DNA of 64,000 nt, taken from the NCBI GenBank assembly GCA_025766275.1, contig JAFKAC010000013.1, positions 434,001-498,000 of the forward strand, in the 5' to 3' direction. The notes beneath the pieces were generated by a model. That model had not been told where the DNA came from and did no database searches. It saw only the letters and a list, made by a program, of their open reading frames with translations. Within the stretch, counting starts at the first letter, position 1. Each line of letters opens with the position of its first letter. The position numbers were made by a program, and so were the translations under genes. This stretch comes from Lactarius indigo. Its lineage: Eukaryota > Basidiomycota > Agaricomycetes > Russulales > Russulaceae. Positions 22,887 through 33,191 of this stretch are shown piece after piece.

Positions 22887-23812
22887 CTAGTCACGGGTAG
22901 TCAAATTTTGTTTTGCCCGATATCGCATGAGCTCCGTTTGAATCGTTCCCCGTCGCAGACCCTCTAACGTGCTACACCGCGTACCCTTCAACGTGCTACA
23001 CCGCGTACCAACTTCTGTGGGTATCGTCATAGAGGGATTCATAATCGCCATCGCCATTCGAACTTGCTCCTGTATCAGGCGATCGAGCCTCTTTAGGGCA
23101 TTCTCAATATCCGTCCTCTCCAATAGATTCCTGGCAAATATTTCTGGGGGATCATGAGATTGTGAAATATGAAGTGTATCACGACTCACTTGCTCGTTGT
23201 CTTTTTACTTCCTTTGTCGCATTGGAGAGGATAGAGAGTAGCTCAATCACGATCTTCACGAGCACCCCCGTCATTTCCTTAGTCGGCCGAAATAGAGTAT
23301 CAAAGTGCTTGAAACAGCTCTTGATGCGCTCAAAGAGGTCAATGATGGCACCGTGACTTGCTTTGGCATCCTTCCCCGCCTATAAAATTCCAACGTTAGC
23401 GCAGAAAAGGATTGGCGAGAACACGGACAAAAAGGAGGACTCCAATTCCGGCGAAGATCACTTTAGCGGGAGGGGACTCCTTCGCAAGTAACATCAGAAT
23501 TCATTTCGTAGATTGGATCCTGATAAGTACCAGGCCAGCGCCGTCACCAAGATCCTGCGGAAAGGTGTAGACTGCATGGGCCAATGAATCGATCGACTTC
23601 ATCAACCTCTGGTCGCCAGATTTCTCGAAGGCCTTGGATTGATCTCGAAGTATGTTCAGGACGGCGTCGACGGAGTCACAGGTTTTCAGCTCATTGGCGA
23701 GCTGGTGGGAAAGAAGGTCATCCCTGGTCTTTTTCTTGTACTCGTCCAAGGCGGCATCGAGCATTGATCTGATGTTTGAGGATGAGACAGCTGTTTGGAA
23801 ATGTAAAAGCAT
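22887..23812 (-). CDS. Solo Goodbye-domain protein B
   Basis: Exons 23812-23531, 23479-23423, 23379-23190 and 23143-22887 join in phase to 261 residues. The domain is clear: IRSMLDAALDEYKKKTRDDL, SVDAVLNILRDQSKAFEKSG, the PPAKVIFAGIGVLL exon, the ASHGAIIDLFERI / VIELLSILSNATKEVKR helical exon, and LLERTDIENALKRLDRL. It then departs into a private tail of about 45 residues, including a tandem duplication (GTRCSTLKGTRCSTLEG, from a 27-bp repeat at 22968-23015) and a basic end. No NACHT sequence follows; spacer DNA starts directly after the stop. The upstream gap and the DUF6593 relic to its right show that this was once a complete unit. Confidence 0.75.
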
Positions 23813-24382
23813 GGTACTGGAGGATTGCAGGGGAGGATATCAGACTGGCAATAGCTTGAGTGAGCGGCAAGTCGAGGGAAACACGAGGTCACCTCGTGGC
23901 TGTTTCTTAGATGGCAAGATTCGCACCCCCCTATGCGTCACTGTAAAAGAGAAACAAAGAAGTAATGGATCTGTTTTAACAATTACTATACTGTGACGTG
24001 CCAGTCCATTGGAAAAAGAGAGCGAATGTGAAATCAAAGGGTAAACAATGAGACGAAATAAGGGGAGACCATACGAAGAGGACCTGCAAGCGGGCGTGTA
24101 TCGTATCGGTAAGAAGTAGTATATGGTAGTGAACTTGACCTACTATATTTCGAATCCGTCCTCTCTACTGCTAAGCGCCGAACTAGGATAAGTAATAAGA
24201 ACTGTATCCAACACAAAGCAAAAGGGAAGAAAAGTGGAGAGGACGAAGGAGAGAACACTCGGAGGTCGATAGGATGAGTAAGAAGTGACATTGACATAAT
24301 TGCGTCCGAGCCTTGCGCACACAACTGTAAAATGAAGCAATAAATAGCGAATATGATCAAAAAAGCTCAGCTTTCGGTCTTA
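23813..24382. promoter_or_regulatory. Upstream gap of solo Goodbye B, likely promoter region
   Basis: This matches the NLR upstream gaps: TTCTTAGATGGCAAGATTC, the CCATTGGAAAAAGAGAG word, GGATAAGTAATAA, and ATAATTGCGTCCGAG-CTTGCGC near the far end. Its retention suggests that the truncated gene kept the NLR promoter. No specific site can be assigned. Confidence 0.45.
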
Positions 24383-25790
24383 TCACTCACCGCAGATGCC
24401 AGAGTCCCCGTTCACCCGCAGCGGAGATCGCACCATGTCAATCGCGGTGTACGTGGGCAGCAAATCGAATGGGTCCCATCACCAGAAGACAATCCCGACT
24501 TCAACGGGACGACTCTGATGCTCGCGCTCCTGGCCCTCAACAGACCAGACCCGCGTGTGATGTTCGTGGTCGGGCTGCTCAGAGATTAGCGCCACACCTG
24601 GGCTCTCGGACGGGGCCCGGGCCGGAGCCGGTCAGGGAATGGATCTTGCGTGTAAATTTGGTGGCAGTTTAATGGGTGAGCTGTAGTCGTGTTGCGACTC
24701 AGGGAAGGAGGAAAGACAAATGTAGGGTCGTGGTCGTAGCGGAGGTAGGTGAGGTGGTGTCGAAGAGCCAGGTCCAGGATCGGGCGATGCGGAACTGGCT
24801 GGGATGACTCGGCATGAAGGATAATGGGGGAATCAGCGGTTTTGCTGGTAATAGGGTAGGAGGGACGGGAAGTGGACGTGAGTGTGTATTACACGAAGTT
24901 GGTGATGCAGGAGTACGACATGAAGGTACAAAGACCAGGCTTATAGGTGAGGGCCAGTCCTGTGGGGGAGCTTGCGCAGATGCAGGGAGCGGTGGTGGCT
25001 CGTCCTGTAAGACTTGTCTGTATGACGACGTAGAAGGCGGCCCATGGAATAGGAATATCCTTGAGAAGGTGGTAATCGTGGCAGCTCACGAATTCTTCGA
25101 TTCCGTTGCCGAGAATAAAGGGCATGAGAGGTAAGCGACAGCGACGATCCCAAATCGTCGCGTATACCCAGTAAAAAATCTAATAAACCGAGGGGAAGGT
25201 CGTTGAGCATGCTTTATGGTTTGCCGGAGCCCAGGCGAAAAAGAGGATCCAAGATTTTTAATTGCGCGGGGATTGCATGGCCGGTTCTAAGATGGCAACA
25301 AGGCCCTTAACAGTTTCGTCGTACACTACAGAGGAAGCGATGTGAGGATGAATACACGTGTATCCTCCGATCACGTACGGCATGATGTATCCCAGAACGC
25401 TTCTATCTCAAGTTATGATCTGGCCGGGGATGTAGAATTTGCGATAGCTAGGATGGTGCGAGGCAATTGAATCGGTTGTGCTGTGGAAAAACAGGGACGG
25501 ACTCGCCTTGAGAGAAAGCCATAGGAATAGCCCAGGAATTCGTCCGCGGGCTTCCGATGACCCTTGCCAAATACAATCTCGACACCAGTGAGGTCCTTGT
25601 TTTTACGGAATGCCGATTTTTGGAAGTTGTCGGCCAGCGCACGTAAGAGATGTCGACAAAGCCTTTCTAATCAGACCTGGGAATTTTGTTCGTGGTCGGT
25701 ATCGATGACATAAAGGGGGTGTTCAGATGACTATCGTGGGTGACGAAATTTATGAATGAAGGATCATCAGAGGATTAGCCGAGGGACTGC
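24383..25790 (-). pseudogene. DUF6593-like relic, copy 3
   Basis: This is colinear with the intact copy but broken. In the first exon a deletion of about 5 nt shifts the frame just before the RSDPKGF region, as in copies 4 and 5, so the domain is read out of frame. The middle of the tail is missing. Only short pieces stay open, for example the KTRTSLVSRLYLARVIGS frame, which is the shifted reading of the KNKDLTGVEVVFGKGHW motif. Confidence 0.75.
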
Positions 25791-27946
25791 GAGGAAGTAG
25801 CAGAGTCTGGTGATTCGAAGCGACAGTACAGATGGCGATGCAAGGTGCTTGCGGAAATTTAATCCGACATATTAAATACAAAAATATAAAATATTCTAAG
25901 GCCGAGAGGTGTTAGGGGGCCATAGTCGTCTTAGTCGCGACCCGACTACTGTATCGACTATACCCATCGACTGGCACCACACTGCGACACTGTCGAATGA
26001 CTTGTCTCGTTGTTTCCTGCTGTCCCCATATGCCTGCACTTCCGCGCCTCATGTGCTCACCCACAAGGTCCACCCCTCTCAATCTGAATCATCGATGACC
26101 TTCTTCAGCCGAATCAGCCCTCTCCAGAAATCATCTCCCTGGAAATTCCCACTCATGGACTGGCCTCTCTCCGCTCTTCGCTCCAATGAAACACTATCAT
26201 CGAGGCACGTGGCAATTTCTCCAATCCGCGTTTCTTTTCAATAACAGTTGACTCTGTTTAGCAGACTGACAACGTTTATTTCTCCATCCCGGGCCTCGAG
26301 AACGAGCCCTTGCAGGGCATGTAACTCAGTTCACTCTTCGCAGAGTTGTACGACACCGACCTCAGGCTACCTAGTGTTTTCCTGTTTCAAGGCCTCGCGA
26401 GTCTAAGCTCGACTGCGCGGCCACCTGGCAGCATCGACCTTGAAGCAGGCAATCAATGTACTCTCCCGGCATGTGCAGCTCTTCCATGCCATGTTCGGCT
26501 AAGTGTTCGACGACCCGCAGCACAATCTGGGAAAAGATCCAGACACATTCATGCCAACCCTAATGCTGACGAACTGTTGGCCATCAGCGTTCTTGCGCCG
26601 CTCCAGCCCCAAGAGAGTGGTGACCTTCTATCGTTCGGCTCAGCGACAACCGGTGCTCTACAGACGTTCAACTTCGGACGGCGAGCATCTGCGAGGCATT
26701 GCCGCTGAACATGTGGAGGAATAAGAGAGCGTCGCGAGTCCAAGCCCGATTCGTCGTTCTACCCCACGACTTCGTCGCCTGTCTCGATGATAGAGCCATC
26801 CCCGCCATTAACTCAGACAAAGAATCAGCCGTCCGTGATCCCCCACGGTAGCACGGAGGCAGCTGGAAGGTCCCACTGGCGGTGTCGCGGTCCGCGTTAC
26901 CTGTACCCAGATGAGCCTCTTCCGAGCAGGTGGCCGGGTCCGCCCCCCCATTATCACCATCACCATCTTCATCTTCTCATCAGCCGGCACAGTACTCGCG
27001 CGGGTTAATGTCCACGCCCAGCAATCCAGACTCGTCGATTTTCTCTCATCATATACATCTATCCCTTTACATAGCCCTGTCATCCACCGAAACCAATCTG
27101 CTTTCGCTGTTTTCTCGCTGTCTTCTTTTCCCTTGGCCTTTCTTACGTACCTACTGACCCCTCCTGAATTTTTCGCATGCGCGCATGCGCTAGTCTGTCC
27201 TCTTATCTCGACTGTTGATAACTCTTGTTAACCCTTCGAGTCGCCAGTAGCGCCACGCTCGGCCCGGCGCGCACCGGTCTGCCTCGCGCTCTCCATTCAT
27301 AGTCCCCCCTCCAAGCCGACCAACCTAACTTACGCCCGCTCACTATTTTTTGTTAGTATCCCACTGCCGTGTCCACACACCCACCAAGCTCATGTCGGGC
27401 TTTTCCCCGTCTCGTCCTTACATCATGCGTCTAGGGCGAACATTTGCAACGTCGTCGTCGTCCACCGGTGCGGTTCACACGGACTCCCCCCCCCCACACA
27501 CGAGCAACTAATCTCTTTCTCGTTTTGATGTCCCTCCACCTCTTCAACCTTACCCTGTATCTTTTTTCTTTCTTTCGTGAGCTGTGTCAGACCTCTGCTT
27601 GCTTGTTGTATTGACTAGGTATTACTGTACGGGGCGTACTAATATCCTAGCAGTGGTTTCTAAGTTGTTATTTTTATTCATGTCCCCATCCCGTCATGTA
27701 TATGTGGTGCCTCACGGCTCTGGCTCTGCTACGGGCCTTGGGCACCCTACAACGCCTCTCACACGTCTAATTTGATCGTCGTCGCCACCAGAACGAGTCT
27801 CGACTCGCAGGTCGGTTTCCGTAACCTTACCACTGCCATCCTCAACCTTTTATCAGGATGCCGCAATGTAACGATAAGTGAGATAGTCTGGAGTTGGAGG
27901 TAGCCGGAGTTCTCTCACCTAAGCTCCTAACACAGCAGCATCAAGG
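25791..27946. other. Spacer block copy B
   Basis: About 2.1 kb between DUF6593 relic 3 and the 3' end of NLR 2. It matches spacer copies near 16.9/21.8 kb, 39.4 kb, 41.1 kb and 54.5 kb. Recurrent phrases include CCCGGGCCTCGAGAA, GGCCACCTGGCAGC(A/T)TCGACC and a CAATCTGCTTTCGCTG stretch. Short plus-strand frames give similar peptides in several copies, so this may be an old plus-strand gene, now decayed. The last 170 bases precede the NLR 2 stop. Confidence 0.5.
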
Positions 27947-29286
27947 CTATAGGTTCTCGGGGGGGCAATGCTCATCGTGAGACTGCGCACCCTCTAACCT
28001 CGCCAGGATCGGGCCTTGAATCGGGCGCTGGTCGATCTCCGTGCGGGCTTTGCGACCACCGTGGTCGAGTAAGAAAGATGCGACCCTCTTCCTCCTGTGG
28101 TGTAATGCCAAGTCTAATGGAGTTGCGTGGCTTTTGTCTTGCGCGTTCACGTCTGCGCCATGCTCCAGTAATAGCTTTGCGATGCCAACACTATCACCTT
28201 GGGAGCGTTGTGACACCAGGTGTAATGGGGTCTGGCCCTGGGCGTTCTTTGCACTGACATTCGCACCGGAGGTGAGCAGTATCGGTACCATTTTGACCCT
28301 CCCAAAGTAGGATGCCAAATGCAGTGGGGTACGGGTGTAGCCATCTGGCAGGTTGACATCCGCGCCACGCTCCAGTAATAGTTGAGCAACGAGGACGTCA
28401 TCGTCCCTGGAATAGTAATCTCTGCCTTCAGCCACTACATGCAACGGGGTCCGGCCATGGCTCTCCTTCGAGTTGATGGTTGCACCGCTGTTAAGCAGCA
28501 CTCGAGCGATTTCGGCCCTCCCGTAATAGGATGCCACATGTAACGGAGTTATGTTGTCTCTGTCCAGCACATTGGCACCCGCCCCGTAATCCAACAACAT
28601 TTGTGCGAGGTAGATGCGATCTTGCTCAAAATTATATTTGCCTAAGGCCACTAGGTGCAGCGGGGTCCGGCCAAACTTGGCCTCCGAGTTCGCACTTGCG
28701 CCATGATCAAGCAGCACCCGTGCTATATCGGGCCTCCCATACAGCGACGCCGAGTGTAACGGGGTCCAGCAGTTCTTATTTTGTAAGTGCACACCACCTA
28801 CGCCACGCTCTAATTAAATGCTGGGTTATACCGAGACTATCAGACCGAATGATGCCTACCTTCAACCCCTTGGAGCAATGAGGTCTTGCCCCCACTATCG
28901 CCTGCGTGGACGTTCGCGCCATGGTTGAGTAGTGCCTGTGCAAGCTCGACCGGGCCAAACTTGGACTGCAAGTGTGATGGTGTCACATTTTTTACGTCTT
29001 GCGCATTGCCAAGGATGTCTATTCCGCACTCGAATAATAGTTGCGCAATACAGAGATGTTTCTTGGAGTCGTGCCGGCCCGATGATACCTGGTGCGCTGT
29101 TTTTTTCTCTGCGAAAGCATTTGTGTCAAGCTCAAGATATCCGCGCGAACTTGTACACCCCCGTACCTATTTCCGCAAGCAATGAGGGTTTGATGTACTT
29201 GAATGGGCTGTAACTTTCAGAGCCATGCTCCAAACATAACCTGGCGTGATTGAGAGCATTGCCAACATCACTTTTGTCGTAGAGTT

Positions 29287-29616
29287 TGTTGAAATGAGAG
29301 TGTGCGTCCACGCGCGAGTTACCTCGGCGTCGGGCATGAGTGAAACGCGAGGTGTAGTCTCGCATCACGATCCTTAGATACGATTCGGAGTTTGCTTTAT
29401 GAGTATGATCAGGGACAATCCTTTGCCTCTACTTAGTTGAGATATCATTAGTGTATCTTATTTCACGTGTAGTTACGCTCCTTTCGGTGTACTTAAGTCG
29501 CCTTACGCGCACCTGGTACTTCAGTCGTTTCTGACAACGGTGCCAGGCAAGTAGTTTTATTATCCTGTCTAATACAGTCGTTTCTGACAACGGTGCCAGC
29601 CCGCTGCGTTTTATCA
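29287..29616 (+). repeat. 5' LTR of the copia-type element
   Basis: It starts TGTTGAAATG and ends TTTTATCA (TG...CA). A direct repeat, CAGTCGTTTCTGACAACGG plus TGCCAG, occurs twice near its 3' end (about 29521-29546 and 29576-29600). Confidence 0.95.
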
Positions 29617-29628
29617 GGTTATGGGCCC
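29617..29628 (+). promoter_or_regulatory. Primer binding site for a cleaved initiator-Met tRNA
   Basis: GGTTATGGGCCC lies directly against the 5' LTR. It is complementary to the anticodon stem-loop of initiator-Met tRNA (GGGCCCATAACC), the same internal-fragment priming known for Drosophila copia. This is not the usual tRNA 3'-end priming site. Confidence 0.75.
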
Positions 29629-30523
29629 TGAGCCCCTCGTTGCCTGAAGTCAAGTCTAACTCGCCGTTCTTCACACTGTGAGTCTACCCTCTTATATTGC
29701 CTCCGACTCGGGTCGACCTCTGTGCATTGGGGCACAAGTCACTCGAGGCCCGTGCTGGGGCCTAACACGCCTTGCTTGACCTGCGTTACGGACCCCAGGC
29801 GTGGGGAGACGCGTGGGGAGAAACTCCCATCACTGTGCGCATTAGTATTAAGCTTCTATCCTTCCGGGTTTTCGTCCCGATGCGGCCCTACAGGCCATGA
29901 TTTTTAGGCGGGACCAGGGGAGCCTGGTCTGGCTATAGGCCCAGTCGAACGGTTGGCCGTTGCTGCCCATTAAGTTGGGAGCGGTTTTGGGGTGTCAAGG
30001 CCGGGCGGTAGTCATTCCACCGAAGCACTTGCCTCTGTTACAACTGCGCTGCGCTAGAATATTATTAGTTGTATTTACACAGGACGCGAGTGGTATGGCC
30101 TCTGCCAGTGGGACTCTTCCCCAGTGCATGCTTCACCAATGCGTTCCTTTCCGTGCGCCCTAGGCGTTAACCAGAGACTCCCCCAAACAGCACGGATGGC
30201 GGGTTTTTAGACCTGTGTCTCCGTGGAACCTGCTGTGGGCGGCTCCTCCCTGGCGCGGATCCCCTGGACAGATGCCTCTGAGTGCATTGTCTTGCCGAGT
30301 GTGTCTTGTCACACGATGGCATTGCTCGGCACACGCTCAAGCTCTTCCGGAGGGGGTAATAGTCGTATTATTGTTATTGGTAGAAGCCGCACACATGGGG
30401 GCAGGACGCGATAGCGTTCTGGCCGTTACAGTTACACGGGCTGGAGAGGTCATGTGACCTTGGCTCGACAACGATCTGTCGCTGATCGCTCCTCAGCGAC
30501 AGAAACCATCCCTTGAATAAACC
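29629..30523. other. Long leader of the copia-type element
   Basis: About 900 bp between primer site and gag with no supported gene. It should contain the RNA leader and packaging signal. Only short unrelated frames occur. Confidence 0.5.
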
Positions 30524-31462
30524 ATGTCTTCTGGCACACCATCTGGGAGGCGTCCTGCACCCCCCACTCCTGCCTCTGGCTCCGGTGGCTCTGGCTCCGG
30601 TGCGCCCGGAGGAGGTAGCTCGTCCAAACCAAGCAAAGTGCCTGCCGCACGCATCAAGGCCGCAGCGACCAATACTTTTTCCATGCCTTGGGGCACTCAT
30701 CTCGAAGTTCTGTCTGGTCAGAACTGGAATACGTGGTCGGGCGTGCTCACTGCACTCCTGCAGTTGAATGATGTAGATGATATCCTCACTCACACTACAG
30801 TTCCGTCTGGAGTCGACACAGATGACTGGACTTCCATTCAGAGGAAGACCTTAGCCATTCTGCGGTTGTACTGTTCCCCGGACATTTATTCAATTGTGGA
30901 GTCAGACGTCGACTTACCCTCCTTTAAGGAGAAGTTCGATCGTCTTCGCGAAACCTATGGCGGTGTCGGCTACACTGCCCTCTTCAACCTCTGGATCGAG
31001 CTCACGCAGGCGCGTCTCGATGATACTTCCCCACTCGCCCCTCAATTGGCGAAACTTAACGAAACTCGTGTCAAGTTATCCAACACTGGTATGGGCGTTT
31101 CCGATATGCAATACTCACTTATCCTCCTCAACGCGCTACCCAAGTCTTACGAGGTAGTCGCATCCACGCTTCTTGCTTCTGGATCCGCGTCTTCCTTAAA
31201 ATATAGCGAGATTACTGCTCGCATCCTCAATGAAGAAGGCAGGAAGTCGGGTCCCTCGGCATCTCTCAACGCGGCGCGCACTGGCAAAAACAAAGACAAA
31301 ATAACATGCCAGTATTGTAACAAAAAGGGGCATCACCAGCGCGATTGCCGCAAGAAGAAGAAAGACGAAGCCGAAAAGAAAAAGGAGGAGGAAGAGGAGA
31401 ATGATAGTGCGGACGGCACTACTGAAAGCGGTACAGAAGGCAGCGACTCCGGCTCTGCGTAG
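30524..31462 (+). CDS. gag: Gag polyprotein of the copia-type element
   Basis: 312 residues with its own start and stop. A Gly/Ser-rich head precedes the capsid-like region typical of copia Gag (WNTWSGVLTALLQL, then WTSIQRKTLAILRLYC, and a long helical section ending LLNALPKSYEVVASTLLAS). One CCHC zinc knuckle follows (C-Q-Y-C-N-K-K-G-H-H-Q-R-D-C, about residue 264), then a Lys/Glu-rich and Ser/Gly-rich tail. The stop separates it from the pol remnants, unlike the single gag-pol frame of most copia elements. The reading frame is undamaged, which suggests recent selection or recent copying. Confidence 0.9.
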   Translation: MSSGTPSGRRPAPPTPASGSGGSGSGAPGGGSSSKPSKVPAARIKAAATNTFSMPWGTHLEVLSGQNWNTWSGVLTALLQLNDVDDILTHTTVPSGVDTDDWTSIQRKTLAILRLYCSPDIYSIVESDVDLPSFKEKFDRLRETYGGVGYTALFNLWIELTQARLDDTSPLAPQLAKLNETRVKLSNTGMGVSDMQYSLILLNALPKSYEVVASTLLASGSASSLKYSEITARILNEEGRKSGPSASLNAARTGKNKDKITCQYCNKKGHHQRDCRKKKKDEAEKKKEEEEENDSADGTTESGTEGSDSGSA

Positions 31463-31559
31463 GAGTCAAACGCTTGTATTCGTCACTGCTCAGTAAATGA
31501 AACGTTTGACACAGTTTTCGTATTCTTGGGTGCTGTATTGCACCGTCGGCGAGCGTCGC

Positions 31560-32760
31560 AAGTGGGATGCGTTTGCCGTTTGAGGCAACGCTCGCTGGGT
31601 ATGAGCCGGGTACCATGGGCTACCGGCTGTGGGACATACATACCCACTCTCTGAGATCGTTTTGGGATGTAAACGTCGACGAGAGCGTTCTATTATTCAG
31701 TCCTTGCAGGGTGTCGAATCACGTCCTGCACCTGCGTCCCCTGCGCCTTTCAGTGCGCAAGCCCTCGTTATTAGAAGTCCGGCACTTGCTGCGCCTAATC
31801 CGGCAGCGGCGTCACCCGTTATCTATGCACGCGCTCGTTCACTTGCCTCCTGTACGGACAGTGAAATGAGTGGATAAAATATATTGAAATCTTACTGTAA
31901 ACAAGAGCGGTTCGAATCTGATCGACCGTTTGGGCGACCGGGATCACCACCCCCTTACCACCTCAGCTCCTCTCCCCTTTACACCTGAGCGATCTGTTGC
32001 CGCGCTCTGTGCATCGTCGCGACGTCGTAGTGATGTTCCGCGCATTGTAGTTGATGCACCGTCGTAGCCGCCTGACCTGTCGGAAGGGTGCGCCGATCGG
32101 TTGCAACGTGCGTGGCTACCGCGTGAGACGACGAATGTGCCTCAGCGTTCGAGCCGTACACCTATGCCTAGCCTGCGCTGTTCGGCGTGGTTGAGTTGGC
32201 GAATGGTGTTTGACGGGTCGGCCACGCGGAGTCGTTGGTTGTTGCTCGTGTAGGCGAAGTCGTCGCTGGTTATGCAGGATCTGTACGATCTGCTGAGATG
32301 GAGTAACGGAAAGGATGTGGATGAAAGAAGAAAATGGCCGCGCCATGTGTTGCGCTGGTCAAGAACGAAGTCCGGGAGTCGTGGAGCTCCCGCCCGGTCG
32401 CAGATCCGTTAAGTCAGAATGGATCTTTAATTTGAAGTAAGATGGACATACCGTGCCGAAGTTGGTGGCTATGGGATACACGCATATCCCGGAAAAGAAA
32501 TGTTGATGAAACCTTCTCGGATATTGTCGCGCGCGTTGAATCGCTGCATTGGCTTCTGGCGTTGGCCGCGCTGGAGGACTGTCACAAGAGGGTTGTGCAG
32601 TCTGCGTCTCAACGGCGTGCTCGGGAAAGATAGTTGAATGGAGCACTTACAAGGTTTCATGTTGCTGGACAGGGGATTAGGGTTTTGGCTATCGCCTGAA
32701 TATGGCGTTAACGGCCTCGAATCGGCCTCCCGCGCGTGGAAGTTCGATTCCACGGGGTTC
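31560..32760 (+). pseudogene. Collapsed pol remnants: integrase end and reverse-transcriptase start
   Basis: Three relics in conserved order. At 31597-31690 the integrase C-terminal phrase GYEPGTMGYRLWD and a DVNVDES-like end can be read. At about 32386-32436, in another frame, ELPPGRRSVKSEWIFNLK matches the start of copia reverse transcriptase. At about 32499-32580 NVDETFSDIVARVESLHWLL continues into ALAALED, and GLESASRAWK (about 32712) matches the GLKQ-PRAW motif. Frames shift between the pieces, stops are present, and the catalytic YVDD part and RNase H are absent. Confidence 0.8.
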
Positions 32761-32850
32761 TTGTTGGACCCGGCTTGTTGCGGATGTTCGCCGGTGTCGG
32801 CGTGTATGAGTCTTCCTGAGTCTGATGGAGATTGGTCGTGGATCGTCTGA

Positions 32851-32861
32851 TCAGGGGGAGA
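32851..32861 (+). promoter_or_regulatory. Polypurine tract
   Basis: TCAGGGGGAGA lies immediately before the 3' LTR, where the plus-strand primer is expected. Confidence 0.75.
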
Positions 32862-33191
32862 TGTTGAAATGAGAGTGTGCGTCCACGCGCGAGTTACCTC
32901 GGCGTCGGGCATGAGTGAAACGCGAGGTGTAGTCTCGCATCACGATCCTTAGATACGATTCGGAGTTTGCTTTATGAGTATGATCAGGGACAATCCTTTG
33001 CCTCTACTTAGTTGAGATATCATTAGTGTATCTTATTTCACGTGTAGTTACGCTCCTTTCGGTGTACTTAAGTCGCCTTACGCGCACCTGGTACTTCAGT
33101 CGTTTCTGACAACGGTGCCAGGCAAGTAGTTTTATTATCCTGTCTAATACAGTCGTTTCTGACAACGGTGCCAGCCCGCTGCGTTTTATCA
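32862..33191 (+). repeat. 3' LTR of the copia-type element
   Basis: 330 bp, no difference seen from the 5' LTR over the full length. It ends TTTTATCA and is followed by the GAGTT duplication. Confidence 0.95.

Larger units (their letters stand above)
29287..33191 (+). mobile_element. Ty1/copia-type LTR retrotransposon, non-autonomous, 3905 bp
   Basis: Two 330-bp LTRs, a primer site, gag, pol remnants and a purine tract lie in canonical order. The target duplication is GAGTT (29282-29286 and 33192-33196). The LTRs look identical by eye, so insertion was recent. Gag is intact, but protease, most of integrase, most of reverse transcriptase and all RNase H are missing. The element therefore must have been moved by enzymes supplied from elsewhere. 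It is inserted opposite to the transcription of NLR 2. Confidence 0.97.

Noticed and set aside
28041..28881. Plus-strand frames opposite the ankyrin exons, also opposite other NLRs
   Set aside because: They are antisense reflections of the ankyrin repeats, with Cys/Ser/Pro-rich peptides repeating at the ankyrin period.
32735..32765. T-arm-like sequence (GTGGAAGTTCGATTCCAC) suggesting a tRNA
   Set aside because: It lies in a reverse-transcriptase remnant (around the SRAWK motif), and no matching acceptor stem, D-arm or anticodon arm can be built around it.
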